Below are positions 53,714 through 63,548 of a stretch of 64,000 bases of DNA, in pieces. A program made the position numbers and the translations under genes. Position 1 is the first letter of the stretch; every line of letters begins with the position of its first letter. The DNA is from Bacteroidales bacterium. GTDB lineage: Bacteria; Bacteroidota; Bacteroidia; Bacteroidales; UBA932. A model generated the notes under the pieces. That model was not told the DNA's origin. It did not search any database and saw nothing but the letters and a program-made list of their open reading frames with translations. Location of the stretch: contig JAKSKK010000001.1 of NCBI GenBank assembly GCA_024401745.1, positions 62,001-126,000 on the forward strand. The letters run 5' to 3'.

Positions 53714-56613
53714 TATTTCAGTACAACCGGGCCCAGCAGACCGGCTGGTGCCAGTGCATGGTTCGCCTTGTAGAAGGCTGCCGTGGTGTATGTGGTCTTC
53801 TTGGGACAGTCGGGCTGTGCGTCGCCGATGAGGCGGTTCACCCAGGTGTTGACCACGTTAACCTCTATGGTGTTCTCCCCTGACTTTAGGAACTTTGCGA
53901 CGTTGGCTGTGAAGGGAGCTCTCCAGAGAATGCCAACCTCCTCGCCATTGATCCTGAGCTCGCACAGGTCACAGACTCTGCCGAGTTCGAGCACGGCTAC
54001 CTTGGGTGCCTTGTCGAGCGAGAGGGTCGTCGAGTACCTGCAGGTTCCTGAGAAGTACTTCAAGTCTTCGATGTCGGACTCCGTATAGTCGCTCAGCTCT
54101 TCAACGTCGATGGTCCTCTGGGGGAATTCCATCTTCCAGGCCTTGAGCTCAATGCTGCTGCCGGAAGGCTGGGGTGCTGCGGGTGCCGTGTAGCTGCTCT
54201 TGGCCTTGTCGGGAGTGAATACCACGAACACGGCATCATTTGAGAAGAGATGCATGGGGATGATGGTCCTGCCGTTCTCGACGCGGTAGCTAGTCTCTGT
54301 AATCTCACCGCTGTCGGGGGTCCAGATGACGGGCTTCTGGCCTGCGCATCTGAGCGATATCTCAGCGTTCATCTCGCCGTCGGTGGGATTGTCTATCCAG
54401 TAGAATTCGGTGTTGCCGGTCTTCCTGTGCACGAAGCGGAGCTCAGCGGGGCCATCGACGTCCTTGGGCGTAGCAGCGATGGCGGATTCGAGGTCGCCGA
54501 TCTCGCACATAGGTGCTCCTGCATCGGTGAGTTCCTGAAGGCGTGCAGCCACTTCTTCAGACTGAGGAAGACCTGCGATGTCGAGGCAGAGGATGCTGTA
54601 CTCTGCTCCTGAAGGTGCAACGATGCGACCATTCTTCACTTCGATGTCGAACAGGCCGTCGGCATTGATGAAATCGTAGTTGTAACCAGTGGGAACGGGG
54701 AATTCCTTCAGGGCATACTTGGCGGTGACGTTGGTGTCCTCGCCATAGTAAACGAGCACGTCAGAGATGTTAAGGCCGCGTGACATCATGTATGAGGTCC
54801 TTGCCAGGTAGTCGGTCCAGGCCTTTGCCTGCTCTGCCCATGTCTCGTGGCGGTTGAACCACTGGCCGTAGCCCATGAGGCCGAGGCCGGGCTTGCAGTC
54901 GTCGAGCGGCTGGGATGAGGACTCATGCACGAATATGCGGTTTATTCCGCTGGCGAACTCGGTGTCGGCCAGCCATTTGATGCGTTCGGGGGTGAAGGTG
55001 TAGGCATTGTCTTCCCAACCGTCTGCGGTGAATGACTCAGTGGCTACCCACTGGCCTCCGTAGAGGTGAGAGAGCGATGCTGACTCGCGCATGTCGGCCA
55101 CGGCAACGGGTATGGTGGAGTGTGAGGTGGGACGGTCGACCTTTGCCCAGCATGCAGCCATAGGCACGTCGGCGTGGCGCTTGATCGACATTCCGTCGGT
55201 CACGAACACGCGGCCGTTCTCCTGCGACTCGAGGCATACGGTGCCGATTCCGTATTCGGCGGCTATCTCCTTCACGCTTGCGTAGCTGGCCTGATAGAGT
55301 TCGCCTATGGTGCGGCGCCAGTCGAAGAGGAACTTCTCGGACGCTTCCACGCTCTCGAGAATCTCTCCGGTGAGGACGGGCATCCAGGGCAGCATCGAGT
55401 AGCCTCTGCGTGCCTCGAACTCCTCGAACATCTTCGGTGTCCAGGTCTGCCAGCCGGCCTCGTAGCTGTCAACGAGCAGCTCAGTGATACCCCTGCTGCC
55501 TATCATGCCGCCGGTGGCCTCCTTGTACATGTCGAGGTACTTCACGAAGTAGTTGTGATATGCCTCCTGGTCGAGCTTGTCGACCTCCAGGCCGGTTGCC
55601 TCCTTGGGCGCGGGTCCGTTGCGCTTGCCGGTAAGGGTGTAGCCGAAGCGTATTATGCGCCAGCTGCCGTAAGGTGCCTCCCAGTTCAGCGTGCCGTCTT
55701 CCTCCATCATGTCGGTAAGGTCAGTGACTGACTCCTTTGCGGCCACGTTCTCCCCATTCGGAAGGATGGTGGGGAACTCGTTCAGGTCGTATGGCGAGCT
55801 GAATCCGGCCTTTTCCTCAGCCTTCATGATGCGTGTCTGGTTGAATAAGGTGTATTCGGGCGCTGCCTTGCCTGATTCATCGACCAGACGGAATTCCTGG
55901 GCCTTCGTGGGCGGGAAGTTGATGGTGATGTCGCCGGCGTTGGTGCCGGGGATGCGGGCAATCTCCCTGAAGTTCACGCCGTCATCGCTTGCCTCGAGGA
56001 CGAGGCTGTGGTCGTATGGCTGAACGTTCCACATGTTGCGGCCTCCGCGGCCGTAGACCTTGATCGACCTGTAGTCGTCGCATTCGTCAGGCAGATAGAC
56101 TGCCAGCACCTTGATGTCCCTGTAGAAGTCGAGATTCGTCTTCGGCTGAGGAAGAGTGATGACGGGGTCCTCCCCTTCCTCTACGTCGACGTAGCTCCAT
56201 ACGAGGCGCTTCATGGCATCTTCCTTCTCGACCCACGGTCCACCCGTGTTGCTCCAGCCGGGAGAACTTGCTATGCCCACGGTCATTCCGAGCGAGTCGG
56301 ACATGGCAATCGCATAGCGGAACGCGTCCTTCCAGTCGTCGTGCATGTAGATCATGCGGTTCTCGACGACGGGCGGCATGTTGATGCCGGCGTCGAAGTG
56401 ATGGTATCCGCCGATGCCAATGCGGTGCATCCATTCGAGGTCCTTGCGGATGCCGTCCTTGGTGATGTTGCCGTCTTCCCAGTGCCACCATACGCGTGGA
56501 CGGGCCTCCATGGGAGGATTGCGGAATTCTGATTCAAGAGTCTTGAAATCATTGTCGCCTGCGCAGGACATGAGTGCGAGCGCAGCTGTTGCAAGTATGA
56601 GTAACCTTTTCAT
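53710..56613 (-). CDS. GH106-like (alpha-L-rhamnosidase-type) lipoprotein
   Basis: 967 residues, started at ATG 56613 ([17 protein letters not shown]), a lipoprotein signal; the longer frame adds seven residues only. The mature N-terminus [27 protein letters not shown] and [10 protein letters not shown], then [45 protein letters not shown] in order and a long central domain, match the large GH106-type proteins of Bacteroidales. C-terminal beta-sandwich ([34 protein letters not shown]). GH106 enzymes release rhamnose from pectin and related glycans. Its end overlaps the interrupted acyltransferase by 4 bases. Confidence 0.82.
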   Translation of the reverse strand: MKRLLILATAALALMSCAGDNDFKTLESEFRNPPMEARPRVWWHWEDGNITKDGIRKDLEWMHRIGIGGYHHFDAGINMPPVVENRMIYMHDDWKDAFRYAIAMSDSLGMTVGIASSPGWSNTGGPWVEKEDAMKRLVWSYVDVEEGEDPVITLPQPKTNLDFYRDIKVLAVYLPDECDDYRSIKVYGRGGRNMWNVQPYDHSLVLEASDDGVNFREIARIPGTNAGDITINFPPTKAQEFRLVDESGKAAPEYTLFNQTRIMKAEEKAGFSSPYDLNEFPTILPNGENVAAKESVTDLTDMMEEDGTLNWEAPYGSWRIIRFGYTLTGKRNGPAPKEATGLEVDKLDQEAYHNYFVKYLDMYKEATGGMIGSRGITELLVDSYEAGWQTWTPKMFEEFEARRGYSMLPWMPVLTGEILESVEASEKFLFDWRRTIGELYQASYASVKEIAAEYGIGTVCLESQENGRVFVTDGMSIKRHADVPMAACWAKVDRPTSHSTIPVAVADMRESASLSHLYGGQWVATESFTADGWEDNAYTFTPERIKWLADTEFASGINRIFVHESSSQPLDDCKPGLGLMGYGQWFNRHETWAEQAKAWTDYLARTSYMMSRGLNISDVLVYYGEDTNVTAKYALKEFPVPTGYNYDFINADGLFDIEVKNGRIVAPSGAEYSILCLDIAGLPQSEEVAARLQELTDAGAPMCEIGDLESAIAATPKDVDGPAELRFVHRKTGNTEFYWIDNPTDGEMNAEISLRCAGQKPVIWTPDSGEITETSYRVENGRTIIPMHLFSNDAVFVVFTPDKAKSSYTAPAAPQPSGSSIELKAWKMEFPQRTIDVEELSDYTESDIEDLKYFSGTCRYSTTLSLDKAPKVAVLELGRVCDLCELRINGEEVGILWRAPFTANVAKFLKSGENTIEVNVVNTWVNRLIGDAQPDCPKKTTYTTAAFYKANHALAPAGLLGPVVLKY

Positions 56614-56631
56614 TGTGATGTTTGAGACAAA

Positions 56632-56661
56632 CAAAAGTACGAAAAATAAATTGTATCTTTG
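56632..56661. promoter_or_regulatory. Back-to-back -7 elements for the GH106-like gene (minus) and pfkA (plus)
   Basis: Minus TACTTTTG (56632-56639) is 18 bases before the ATG at 56613; plus TATCTTTG (56654-56661) is 22 bases before the ATG at 56684. No strong -33 match on either side. Confidence 0.5.
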
Positions 56662-56683
56662 TCAGATAAATGTTAGTAGGACA

Positions 56684-57658
56684 ATGAAAGAAATCAAGAC
56701 CATAGGTGTTCTTACTTCAGGAGGCGACGCTCCGGGAATGAATGCCTGCATCAGGGCCGTCACCAGGGCCGCCATTTTCCAGGGCTGGAAGGTATACGCC
56801 GTATACCGCGGATGGGAAGGACTCATCAATGACGACATAAAGGAATTCACCACGGAGAGCGTGAGCAACACCATACAGCGCGGCGGCACCATACTCAAGA
56901 CCGCCCGCAGCAAGGAATTCCTTACAGTCGAAGGCCGTCAGAAGGCATACGACAACATGTGCAAGTACGACATCGATGCCCTCGTGGTCATCGGCGGCAA
57001 CGGATCGCTTGCCGGCGCCATGGAACTTGCCAAGGAGCACGACGTTCCCGTCATCGGACTCCCCGGCACTATCGACAACGACCTCTACGGCACCGACTCC
57101 ACCATTGGATACGACACCGCGCTCAATACCATCATGGAATGCGTCGACAAGATCCGCGATACCGCGACCTCGCACGACCGCATATTCTTCGTGGAAGTGA
57201 TGGGCCGCGACGCAGGATTCCTCACCCAGAACAGCGCAATTGCGGCAGGTGCCGAGGCAGCCATCATCCCTGAGGACAATACCGACATCGACCAGCTCGC
57301 CAACTTCATCAACCGCGGAATACGAAAGAGCAAGAACAGCAGCATCGTGCTCGTATCCGAGAAGGACGGCGGTGCTATGCACTATGCCGAGCGCGTCCGC
57401 AAGGAATATCCTCAGTACGACGTGCGCGTTTCCATACTCGGCCATCTGCAGCGCGGCGGCACCCCTACCGCATACGACCGCATACTCGCCAGCCGCCTTG
57501 GCGTTGCGGCCATCGAGGCCCTTCAGGAAGGCCAGCGCAACATCATGGTCGGAATCAAGGATGACCAGATAGTCTATGTGACCATCACAAGGGCAATCAA
57601 ATGGGACAAGCCGATAGACAAGGAACTGATCAACGTCCTCGGCATTCTCTCGATATAA
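56684..57658 (+). CDS. pfkA: 6-phosphofructokinase, ATP-type-like with Asn in the GGDGS motif
   Basis: 324 residues, started at ATG 56684 ([20 protein letters not shown]), the conserved N-terminus; the upstream frame runs through the promoter. Motifs: [20 protein letters not shown] with catalytic Asp, [13 protein letters not shown], and [13 protein letters not shown]. The phosphate-donor motif is GGNGSLAGA: Gly107 points to ATP use, but Asn106 stands where E. coli PfkA has Asp. The effect on donor choice or metal binding is not known. Terminator immediately follows. Confidence 0.93.
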   Translation: MKEIKTIGVLTSGGDAPGMNACIRAVTRAAIFQGWKVYAVYRGWEGLINDDIKEFTTESVSNTIQRGGTILKTARSKEFLTVEGRQKAYDNMCKYDIDALVVIGGNGSLAGAMELAKEHDVPVIGLPGTIDNDLYGTDSTIGYDTALNTIMECVDKIRDTATSHDRIFFVEVMGRDAGFLTQNSAIAAGAEAAIIPEDNTDIDQLANFINRGIRKSKNSSIVLVSEKDGGAMHYAERVRKEYPQYDVRVSILGHLQRGGTPTAYDRILASRLGVAAIEALQEGQRNIMVGIKDDQIVYVTITRAIKWDKPIDKELINVLGILSI

Positions 57659-57662
57659 TGAT

Positions 57663-57695
57663 CAAGCCCCCGCACAATGAAAGTGCAGGGGCTTG
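57663..57695. terminator. Hairpin terminator between pfkA and the unknown lipoprotein
   Basis: CAAGCCCC (57663-57670) pairs with GGGGCTTG (57688-57695), with an inner GCAC/GTGC stem. Four bases after the pfkA stop, 20 bases before the convergent gene's end. Confidence 0.7.
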
Positions 57696-57715
57696 TTGTA
57701 TATAGTAGGTTAGAA

Positions 57716-58555
57716 TTATTCGCTTACGTGTGCAGGCCACATGTACCAGCCACCGTCGTTCCATTTGTCGGCACACTTTACACGACCGGCGCCGTTCTCG
57801 GAGTTCCACTCGACGTCAGCCTGCCACCAGCCGAGTCCCATATGGTTGTAGTATGCGCTGATGGAATGGTTGTATGCGGGGTCGGTTGCGGTTGCCATCC
57901 AGGTTATCTTGCTGTTGTGGAAGAAAGGATTGATTCCGCAGCAGATATGTGCGAGTTCGTATGTGAGCTCGACCTTGCTGATCCTGCGGTTTGCGTTGCA
58001 CTCCCATCTGCTTGTGACTGCAACGTCGGTGGGAGAGATGAGGTCGGTGGGGCCGACTGCAACCTTCCACTCACCCTCGCGGCCATCCTTGCTTGATGTG
58101 CCGGTAAGCCATACGAAGTTCTTGAGAGTGAAGAGGCCCTCGCTTGAAACTGCGAGTTCCCATTCCACGTGGTTGCGCTTCTCCTTGCCCACGAGTGACA
58201 CTGTGTAGACGGTGAAGCCGTCCTTGACGTCACACTGCCACATCCAGACGCCGTCGCCCTGCTGAACGGGATGAATGTTCACAAAGGCTTCGAAGCCCTG
58301 GACGGGGATGTTGATTATCTGTTCGTAGAGTGTGTTCCAGTTCGCAATGATCGACTCGACCACATACTGGAAATATTCGTTGCAGTCGCCTGCCTTGGTG
58401 GCCGTGCCCGTGAATGTGGAAAGGTCCACCTTCACTGATTCTACGGGAGGAAGAATGGGTGCGGTCTGGTCTGTATTTTCTTTCTGGCAGCTTGCCGAGA
58501 GAAGGACGACTGATGCAACAACAATAATCTTCAGAATATTCTTCATATTGCTCAT
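57716..58555 (-). CDS. Lipoprotein of unknown function
   Basis: 279 residues; signal peptide with lipobox SASC (start could also be ATG 58546, MKNILKIIVV). After a proline-rich spacer there is a single soluble domain with many W and Y residues (VWMWQCDVKDGFTVYTVSLVG, VEWELAVSSEG, GWYMWPAHVSE), probably beta-sheet rich, and two vicinal cysteines in HICCGINPFF. I do not recognise the family. It stands alone between a terminator and a divergent hydrolase gene. Confidence 0.7.
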   Translation of the reverse strand: MSNMKNILKIIVVASVVLLSASCQKENTDQTAPILPPVESVKVDLSTFTGTATKAGDCNEYFQYVVESIIANWNTLYEQIINIPVQGFEAFVNIHPVQQGDGVWMWQCDVKDGFTVYTVSLVGKEKRNHVEWELAVSSEGLFTLKNFVWLTGTSSKDGREGEWKVAVGPTDLISPTDVAVTSRWECNANRRISKVELTYELAHICCGINPFFHNSKITWMATATDPAYNHSISAYYNHMGLGWWQADVEWNSENGAGRVKCADKWNDGGWYMWPAHVSE

Positions 58556-58662
58556 TTACTACTTTTGACAATTAATAGATGCTGTTCATGCCCGAAATGT
58601 TGCATTGGCATATTCGGGAAAGATTTGCTAAATTTGAATGATTCATAAATTCCTGTAAAAGA

Positions 58663-60528
58663 ATGTTCAGAAAAATATGCTTGGCCGTCCTTCTTGTGCT
58701 GATGACAGTCGGCGCTTCAGCGCAGACTGACTGGAACGGTGGGACGCGTTACGACTATCAGATAGATGGCAGGGATGCGGTACTGGTCGTGCCGGAGAAT
58801 CCCGCACCCGGCAGGCCCTGGATATGGCGTCCTGCCTTCTTCGACGCCTTTCCCTCGGTGGACATCGCCCTTCTCAAGGAAGGCTGGCACATAGCCTATT
58901 ACGATGTCACACATTGCTACGGAAGCCCCGAGAGCGTGGGCTGGGCACACGATTTCTATGAAGATGCGGTGGCACGCTTCGGCGTGAATCCCAAGGTCAC
59001 CATGGAAGGTTTCAGCCGCGGCGGCTATTTCTGCTTTGCGTGGGCGGAGGCCTACCCGGAGACCGTGGCGTCGATGTATCTGGACGCTCCGGTCTGTGAC
59101 ATACTCTCATGGCCCGGACGCAAGGATGAGGAGCTCTGGACTTCCTTCCTTGACTGGTGGTACATGCAGGACAGTGACGTCACTCCCTATTTCTCCGGCA
59201 ATGCGCTCCAGCGTCTCCCTGCGATTGCGAAGGCAGGAATACCTATGATAGGCGTATGCGGAGGCAGCGACAGCGTGGTGCCTTTCGAGGAGAATTTCAA
59301 GAGGGTCCGCGATCGCTATCAGGACATGGGCGGCATAGTCGAGCTCATCCTCAAGCCTGAATGCGACCATCATCCCCACAGCCTGGATGATCCTGAACCC
59401 GTGGTGGACTTTGTAAAGCGCTATGCCCCGGGATATGCTGACAGGCAGAGCATCAGCCTGCGTGGCAATCTGGATAACGCCATGTATGCCATGGCCGTGC
59501 GCAAGAAGGCTTGTGTCGCTTTCCTTGGCGGATCGATCACTGAAATGCGCGGATGGCGCAATCAGATAATGGAGGACCTTCAGCAGCGTTTCCCCGAAAC
59601 CGAGTTCCAGTTCATCGAAGCCGGAATAGGCTCTCTGGGGTCTACTCCACATGCCTTCCGTTTCGAGCAGGACGTGCTGCAGCACGGCACTCCTGACCTG
59701 ATGTTCTTCGAGGCGGCCGTCAACGACGACACGAACGGTTTTGACGCACGCTCTCAGGTTCGCGGCGTAGAAGGCGTGGTCCGCCACGCTCTGGCCGTCA
59801 ATCCCATGATGGACATAGTGCTCATGCACTTCACGTATGAGCCGTTTGTGCCAATGATGGAGGACGGGGAAATTCCTGACGTGGTGCTCAACCATGAAAG
59901 GGTGGCCAACCGTTACCACCTGTGCTCGATCAACGAAGTGCAGGAAATCCATGACAGGATGCAGGCAGGTGAACTCACCTGGGAGCAGTTCGGCGGCTGC
60001 CATCCTGCATGGTATGGTCACAAGTTCTACACGGCTTCAATCAATGCTCTGCTTGACGCGAACACGAAGGCGTCATACTCCCCTGCCGTTCATCATGTTC
60101 CTGCAGCCATCGACGAGGCCTCGTACTCAAGCGGCAAGCTGCTTACGCCTTCTCAGGCATTCGCACTTAAGGGCTTCCAGTATGATGAGGACTGGACACC
60201 GGCGATCGAGGCCGGCACAAGAGTCGGTTTCGTGAATGTCCCCATGCTTGCAACAAGCGTCGGCGGTTCGCTGCGATATTACTTCAACGGCAACGACATC
60301 GGCATTTTCTGCGTGGCAGGGCCGGATGCCGCGGTGATCAGCTACCGCATCGACCGTGGAGAATGGAAGGAACTCGACACCTATACTGAATGGAGCGAGG
60401 GACTGTATATTCCTTGGGTTTATATGCTTGGCGAAGATCTGCCTGAAGGCATGCACAGCCTTGAGATCAAGGTTCCGACCGAGGGCGAACGCCGTGGCTG
60501 CGTGATAAGAAATTTTGTAGTTAATTGA
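58663..60528 (+). CDS. Secreted fusion of alpha/beta-hydrolase and SGNH (GDSL) hydrolase
   Basis: 621 residues with signal peptide MFRKICLAVLLVLMTVGASAQ. Residues about 22-260 are an alpha/beta-hydrolase with nucleophile elbow GFSRGGYF (Ser118) and a late His in ECDHHPHSL. Residues about 280-475 are an SGNH hydrolase: block I FLGGSITEMRG (Ser291), block III AAVNDDT, block V GGCHPAWYGH with His447. The last 140 residues form a beta domain (GSLRYYFNGNDIGIFCVAG). Both activities are probably esterases that remove acyl groups from glycans. Two bases separate it from the next gene, so the two hydrolases are co-expressed. Confidence 0.8.
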   Translation: MFRKICLAVLLVLMTVGASAQTDWNGGTRYDYQIDGRDAVLVVPENPAPGRPWIWRPAFFDAFPSVDIALLKEGWHIAYYDVTHCYGSPESVGWAHDFYEDAVARFGVNPKVTMEGFSRGGYFCFAWAEAYPETVASMYLDAPVCDILSWPGRKDEELWTSFLDWWYMQDSDVTPYFSGNALQRLPAIAKAGIPMIGVCGGSDSVVPFEENFKRVRDRYQDMGGIVELILKPECDHHPHSLDDPEPVVDFVKRYAPGYADRQSISLRGNLDNAMYAMAVRKKACVAFLGGSITEMRGWRNQIMEDLQQRFPETEFQFIEAGIGSLGSTPHAFRFEQDVLQHGTPDLMFFEAAVNDDTNGFDARSQVRGVEGVVRHALAVNPMMDIVLMHFTYEPFVPMMEDGEIPDVVLNHERVANRYHLCSINEVQEIHDRMQAGELTWEQFGGCHPAWYGHKFYTASINALLDANTKASYSPAVHHVPAAIDEASYSSGKLLTPSQAFALKGFQYDEDWTPAIEAGTRVGFVNVPMLATSVGGSLRYYFNGNDIGIFCVAGPDAAVISYRIDRGEWKELDTYTEWSEGLYIPWVYMLGEDLPEGMHSLEIKVPTEGERRGCVIRNFVVN

Positions 60529-60530
60529 AT

Positions 60531-63500
60531 ATGAGAAAATTATTTTTGACAATCAGCCTGCTGCTGCCGCTGTTCTTGGCAGCGCAGGAACGCGAGCCGG
60601 TATGGCCCGATGGCAAGATGCCTGACAGGCAGGATCATCAGATTGCTGCGATGGTGAACGAGTTCGGGCCCGGCTTCGATGCCGACCAGCATCGTACGGC
60701 CTACCTGGAATGGTTCGAGGCACCTGAGCATCCCAACGGAGGCTGCATGATCCTCATCTCCGGCGGCAGCTATATGTGCTGCTGCGACATCCAGCTCATC
60801 AAGGAGTGGCGCGAATGCTTCACCGCAATGGGCTTCCAGTGCGTCAACTTCGTATATCGCACACCCCGCCCTGTTGGCCTTCCCATCTACCAGACTGCCT
60901 GGGAGGACGGCCAGCGTGCAGTGAGGATGGTCCGCAGCGAGGCTGCGAAGCGCGGCTTCGACCCTGAAAAGATCGGAACTGTCTCGATGTCTGCCGGCTC
61001 TCACCTTGCCCTGCTGCTTGCCACGAGCTCACAGACTCCAGCATACGGGAAGACAGATGCGATCGACGACCTTCCCTGCCACATCAACTGGGCTATCGTG
61101 AATGCGCCCGCATACGTCACTACCGACGGTGAGAACGGCGACCCCGCTCAGCGCATTGGCATCGGCCCCGACGTGAAGATCTCCGACTGCTTCAAGTTCG
61201 ACGAGAAGACCTGCCCCATGAGCCTCCATCACGGTGGCGAGGATCCATACACCCCGAGCGGTTCCACCCTCGTCTACAAGGAGCTCCACAAGCGTGGCAT
61301 TCCTGCCGAGCTGCATCTCTATCCCGGCAAGGGCCACGGTGCTTTCGGCCTTGACCGTGCTGTCGAGTTCATCAATCAGATGGAGTTCGTGAAGCCTCTC
61401 GAGCCTGAAGTCGCCATCATGGACCGCTACGCCAGCGACGAGGATCAGGTTGAAGTTATCGACGAGGACATCTGGCCTGAGGGCAAGATGCCTAACGACG
61501 GACTTGACCAGAAGCACCCCTACATCTCATGGCACATCCCCGTAAACCGCAGAACTGATGCAGTGCAGATCATCTGGTCAGGCGGAGGTTATTACGGCAA
61601 CAGCCCCGACGGCTTCGAGGTCGACCCTGCAAGGCGCTATCTGAACGAGAGGGGCATGACCGTCGTGACCCTGCAGTACCGCACTCCCCGCCCTGCTCCT
61701 GAGACGAATCTCGGAATGCACACGCCTGCATGGCAGGACATCCAGCGAGCTATCAGACTGGTACGCAGCGAGGCCCGCTCTCACGGCTGCGACCCGAACC
61801 AGATTGGCATCATGGGCAGCTCTGCCGGCGGACATCTCTGCCTCATGGGCGTCACCTCATCGGCCCAGCGTTCCTATCTGCCCATCGACGACGTCGACAA
61901 GCTCCCCTGCAATGTCCAGTGGGGAATCGGCATATATCCCGCATACGTACTCTCTGACGGCTTCGGGGATGCGAACGCGCAGCATGGCGACGGCGACGAG
62001 CTCTACCTCGCTCCGGAATTCAACTTCGACAAGGACACGGCCCCCATGCTCTTCATCCAGGGCGATGAGGACGTGTACTCTTCAGTGGGCTCAGTCCGCG
62101 TTTGGGAGAAGATGCGCAGCATGGGAGTCCAGAGCGAACTGCACTTGCTTGCCAAGCGCAACCATTGCTTTCAGCGAACTGCATCTCCCGGAACAGGCAG
62201 CTACACCTGGCTCGACCGCATAGGCGAGTTCCTTGACGAGAGGCTTGACGACTGGTGGGGACATTACACCGCTCCCAAGGACGAGCAGGTTCTTGCCAAG
62301 CTCGACCAGTGGCAGGACCTCAAGTTCGGTGTCATCTTCCACTGGGGACTCTATGCGATTCCCGGAATCGTGGAGTCCTGGGGGCTCTGCGGCGAGGACT
62401 TCGACTGGGAAACAGCTGCCCGTGAGCAGTTGGGCATGTCTCTCGATGAGTTCAGAAAGTGGTACTGGGGCTTGAATTCGCAGATGAACCCTACCCAGTT
62501 CGACCCTTCCAAGTGGGCTGACATAATGAAGGATGCCGGAATGAAGTATCTTGTGTTCACCACCAAGCATCATGACGGCTTCTGCATGTTCGACTCCAAG
62601 TACACTGATTTCAAGATCACTAACACTCCTTTCGGCTCCGACCCCCGCAGCAATGTGGCAAAGGAAGTCTTCAACGCATTCCGTGAGAAGGATTTCATGG
62701 TCGGAGCATACTTCTCAAAGCCTGACTGGCACTGCAAGGATTTCTGGAATCCCAAGTTTGCTGCAGCCGACAGATATCAGAACTACGACAAGGCAGCACA
62801 CCCCGACTGGTGGCGTAACTACGTCGACTACACCAAGAATCAGCTGAATGAGATCACCAGCGGCGAGTACGGCAACATCGACATCCTGTGGCTTGACGGC
62901 GGATGGATAGACGGCAAGTCAGTCGAGCTTGGTGATGTGCTCGAAGGTGCACGCCAGCGCAACCCGGGCATGATCAGCGTCGACCGTGCATGCCGCGGCG
63001 AGTTCGAGAACTATCAGACCCCCGAATGCCAGATTCCTCCCGCACAGTTCGACTTCCCCTGGGAGACCTGCGACGTGATGGCTGGCTGGGGCTGGGTGAA
63101 CAACCCCAATTATAAGAGCAACGTTGCCATCATCGCCAATCTTGTCGAAGTTGTCGCAAAGGGTGGAAACTACCTGCTCGGAGTTGGTCCCAAACCTGAC
63201 GGAACCATCGATGAGATTGCTGCCTTGATACTACGCTGTGTGGGTGATTGGCTGCGCAAGTACGGTGATGCTATCTACAACACTCGCATCACCAAGAACT
63301 ATCACCAGGGCGACGTGTGGTTCACAGCCAACAAGGACGGCAAGACTCTCAATGCCATCTGGGTATACAAGGAGGGGCCGAAGCCTCAGACCATAGAATG
63401 GAAGGGCAACATCCCTACCGGCAAGATGGTGCTTCTTTCGACCGGAAAGGCCGTGAAGTACAAGGTAGAAGGCGACAAGGTCACCGTGACCCTGCCGAAG

Positions 63501-63548
63501 AACATGCCGTTGGAGTCGTTTGCTCTTAAGTTTACTGCAGCTCTTTAG
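60531..63548 (+). CDS. Triple fusion: two esterase domains plus GH29 alpha-L-fucosidase-like domain
   Basis: 1005 residues starting at ATG 60531 (MRKLFLTISLLLPLFLAAQ signal peptide; a TTG two codons earlier overlaps the previous stop). Esterase 1, residues about 25-285: WPDGKMPDRQ, LISGGSYMCC, nucleophile in SMSAGSHLAL (Ser154), PGKGHGAFG. Esterase 2, about 310-575: WPEGKMPNDG, WSGGGYYGNS, GSSAGGHLCL (Ser431), AKRNHCFQ. GH29 domain, about 585-1005: KFGVIFHWGLYAIPGIVESWG, FTTKHHDGFCMFDSKYTDF, nucleophile Asp789 in DILWLDGGW, GGNYLLGVGPKPDG. The two esterases are similar to each other, pointing to a tandem domain duplication. Its end overlaps the convergent FNT gene by 17 bases. Confidence 0.85.
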   Translation: MRKLFLTISLLLPLFLAAQEREPVWPDGKMPDRQDHQIAAMVNEFGPGFDADQHRTAYLEWFEAPEHPNGGCMILISGGSYMCCCDIQLIKEWRECFTAMGFQCVNFVYRTPRPVGLPIYQTAWEDGQRAVRMVRSEAAKRGFDPEKIGTVSMSAGSHLALLLATSSQTPAYGKTDAIDDLPCHINWAIVNAPAYVTTDGENGDPAQRIGIGPDVKISDCFKFDEKTCPMSLHHGGEDPYTPSGSTLVYKELHKRGIPAELHLYPGKGHGAFGLDRAVEFINQMEFVKPLEPEVAIMDRYASDEDQVEVIDEDIWPEGKMPNDGLDQKHPYISWHIPVNRRTDAVQIIWSGGGYYGNSPDGFEVDPARRYLNERGMTVVTLQYRTPRPAPETNLGMHTPAWQDIQRAIRLVRSEARSHGCDPNQIGIMGSSAGGHLCLMGVTSSAQRSYLPIDDVDKLPCNVQWGIGIYPAYVLSDGFGDANAQHGDGDELYLAPEFNFDKDTAPMLFIQGDEDVYSSVGSVRVWEKMRSMGVQSELHLLAKRNHCFQRTASPGTGSYTWLDRIGEFLDERLDDWWGHYTAPKDEQVLAKLDQWQDLKFGVIFHWGLYAIPGIVESWGLCGEDFDWETAAREQLGMSLDEFRKWYWGLNSQMNPTQFDPSKWADIMKDAGMKYLVFTTKHHDGFCMFDSKYTDFKITNTPFGSDPRSNVAKEVFNAFREKDFMVGAYFSKPDWHCKDFWNPKFAAADRYQNYDKAAHPDWWRNYVDYTKNQLNEITSGEYGNIDILWLDGGWIDGKSVELGDVLEGARQRNPGMISVDRACRGEFENYQTPECQIPPAQFDFPWETCDVMAGWGWVNNPNYKSNVAIIANLVEVVAKGGNYLLGVGPKPDGTIDEIAALILRCVGDWLRKYGDAIYNTRITKNYHQGDVWFTANKDGKTLNAIWVYKEGPKPQTIEWKGNIPTGKMVLLSTGKAVKYKVEGDKVTVTLPKNMPLESFALKFTAAL

